Under the pieces are notes generated by a model. The model was given only the letters and a program-made list of their open reading frames with translations, was not told the DNA's origin and ran no database searches. Below, one piece after another: positions 31,678 through 32,082 of a DNA stretch of 32,082 nucleotides; position 1 is the stretch's first letter; each line of letters starts with the position of its first letter. The position numbers and the translations under genes are program-made. This DNA comes from Sedimentisphaerales bacterium (GTDB taxonomy: Bacteria; Planctomycetota; Phycisphaerae; Sedimentisphaerales; SG8-4). The DNA lies in the NCBI GenBank assembly GCA_016928975.1, contig JAFGJR010000200.1:1-32082 (forward strand), read 5' to 3'.

Positions 31678-32082
31678 CTACGGCCTGACGGCGCGGCTGT
31701 AGATGCGGACATCGTCGATCAGGCCGGACCACAACGTGCCCGGCGTTGGACTGGCTCCGCAGCCCAAGTTGAGGCCGCCGGAACAACTCGCCGGAAGGGA
31801 CTGCGTGTCCTTAGCCGCCAGGACATCGTCCACGTAGAGACTCCTCGTCGCCCCATCGTAGACGAGGCCCACGCGGTGCCATTTGCCATCGGTGATTATG
31901 GCCTGCGAGCACAAGGTGGAACTGGTCCGACCAGCGCCCTTTGCTTCCGTCATCAAGCAGCCGTCCGTCGGCGCCGCCCGCAGCCAGTTCATCCCGCCTG
32001 CCTGAGAGATCAGCACTTGGCCCGGCGTACCTCCCTTGACCCAGGCCAAGATGCTGAACGCCCCCTCCGCGGGATTCACAAC
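31678..32082 (-). CDS. LamG-domain secreted protein, partial (C-terminal part)
   Basis: The window's right edge cuts this gene; 134 C-terminal residues are visible. They align without gaps of note to the C-terminus of the 30094-31581 protein: FSILAWVKGGTPGQVLISQA, then WHRVGLVYDG and SGLIDDVRIYSRAVRP match the equivalent strands of the LamG fold. It is a tandem paralogue and probably has the same overall layout; its signal peptide and any dockerin-like segment would be beyond the edge. Confidence 0.85.
   Translation of the reverse strand, partial: VVNPAEGAFSILAWVKGGTPGQVLISQAGGMNWLRAAPTDGCLMTEAKGAGRTSSTLCSQAIITDGKWHRVGLVYDGATRSLYVDDVLAAKDTQSLPASCSGGLNLGCGASPTPGTLWSGLIDDVRIYSRAVRP

Overview
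The window looks like part of a GC-rich Planctomycetota chromosome, most likely of the Phycisphaerae type. This rests on content, not on any database search: large secreted proteins built from PA14, fibronectin-III-like and jelly-roll modules, LamG proteins with a dockerin-like EF-hand pair, a PEP-CTERM protein, a twin-arginine-exported DegT-family aminotransferase, and an intergenic repeat with an AAACAAAGCCAATC core. There are no insertion sequences, CRISPR arrays or rRNA genes. One tRNA gene, tRNA-Lys(CTT), is present.

Layout. 1-661 is gene-free and carries the repeat copies. 762-2120 (+) is the aminotransferase. 2193-3032 (-) is a predicted outer-membrane beta-barrel. 3373-5010, 7662-10742 and 11297-14332 (all -) are three paralogous secreted multidomain proteins, the last two being near-identical in architecture. 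Inserted among them is 5511-7469 (+), an SGNH hydrolase with TPR repeats. 14974-15924 (+) is an exported PIG-L deacetylase, convergent with a PEP-CTERM protein (15966-16835, -). 17270-21761 (-) is a three-gene chaperone-like operon: membrane-anchored GrpE-like, lidless Hsp70 and TerB-like. 22063-23153 (-) is an ECF sigma factor with a translationally coupled zinc-finger anti-sigma protein. Divergent from it, 23304-29547 (+) is a minimal type II secretion/type IV filament-like operon: ATPase, exported unknown, two GspF-like platform proteins and three pseudopilin-like proteins. After the tRNA come two tandem LamG paralogues (30094-31581 and 31678 to the right edge, -).

The strongest candidate for something undescribed is the set of long 5' leaders on the three paralogous secreted-protein genes. 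Each has a good sigma70-type promoter about 350-390 nt upstream of the start codon. Each has, 185-193 nt before the ATG, a near-perfect anti-Shine-Dalgarno-complementary box (AGAAAGGAGGTGATG or a one-base-shorter form) with no properly spaced start codon. Each has a hairpin about 40 nt before the ATG, and two of the three have the ribosome-binding site inside a short inverted repeat. This architecture suggests a new cis-regulatory RNA. The second candidate is the GrpE-like/Hsp70/TerB operon, which resembles a small membrane-tethered chaperone machine next to a stripped-down filament or secretion locus.

Likely logic: the operons build and regulate a cell-surface programme of exported carbohydrate-binding or adhesive proteins, an envelope filament or secretion apparatus, and an envelope-facing chaperone, with an ECF sigma/anti-sigma pair beside it. 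The functional links are inferred from adjacency.
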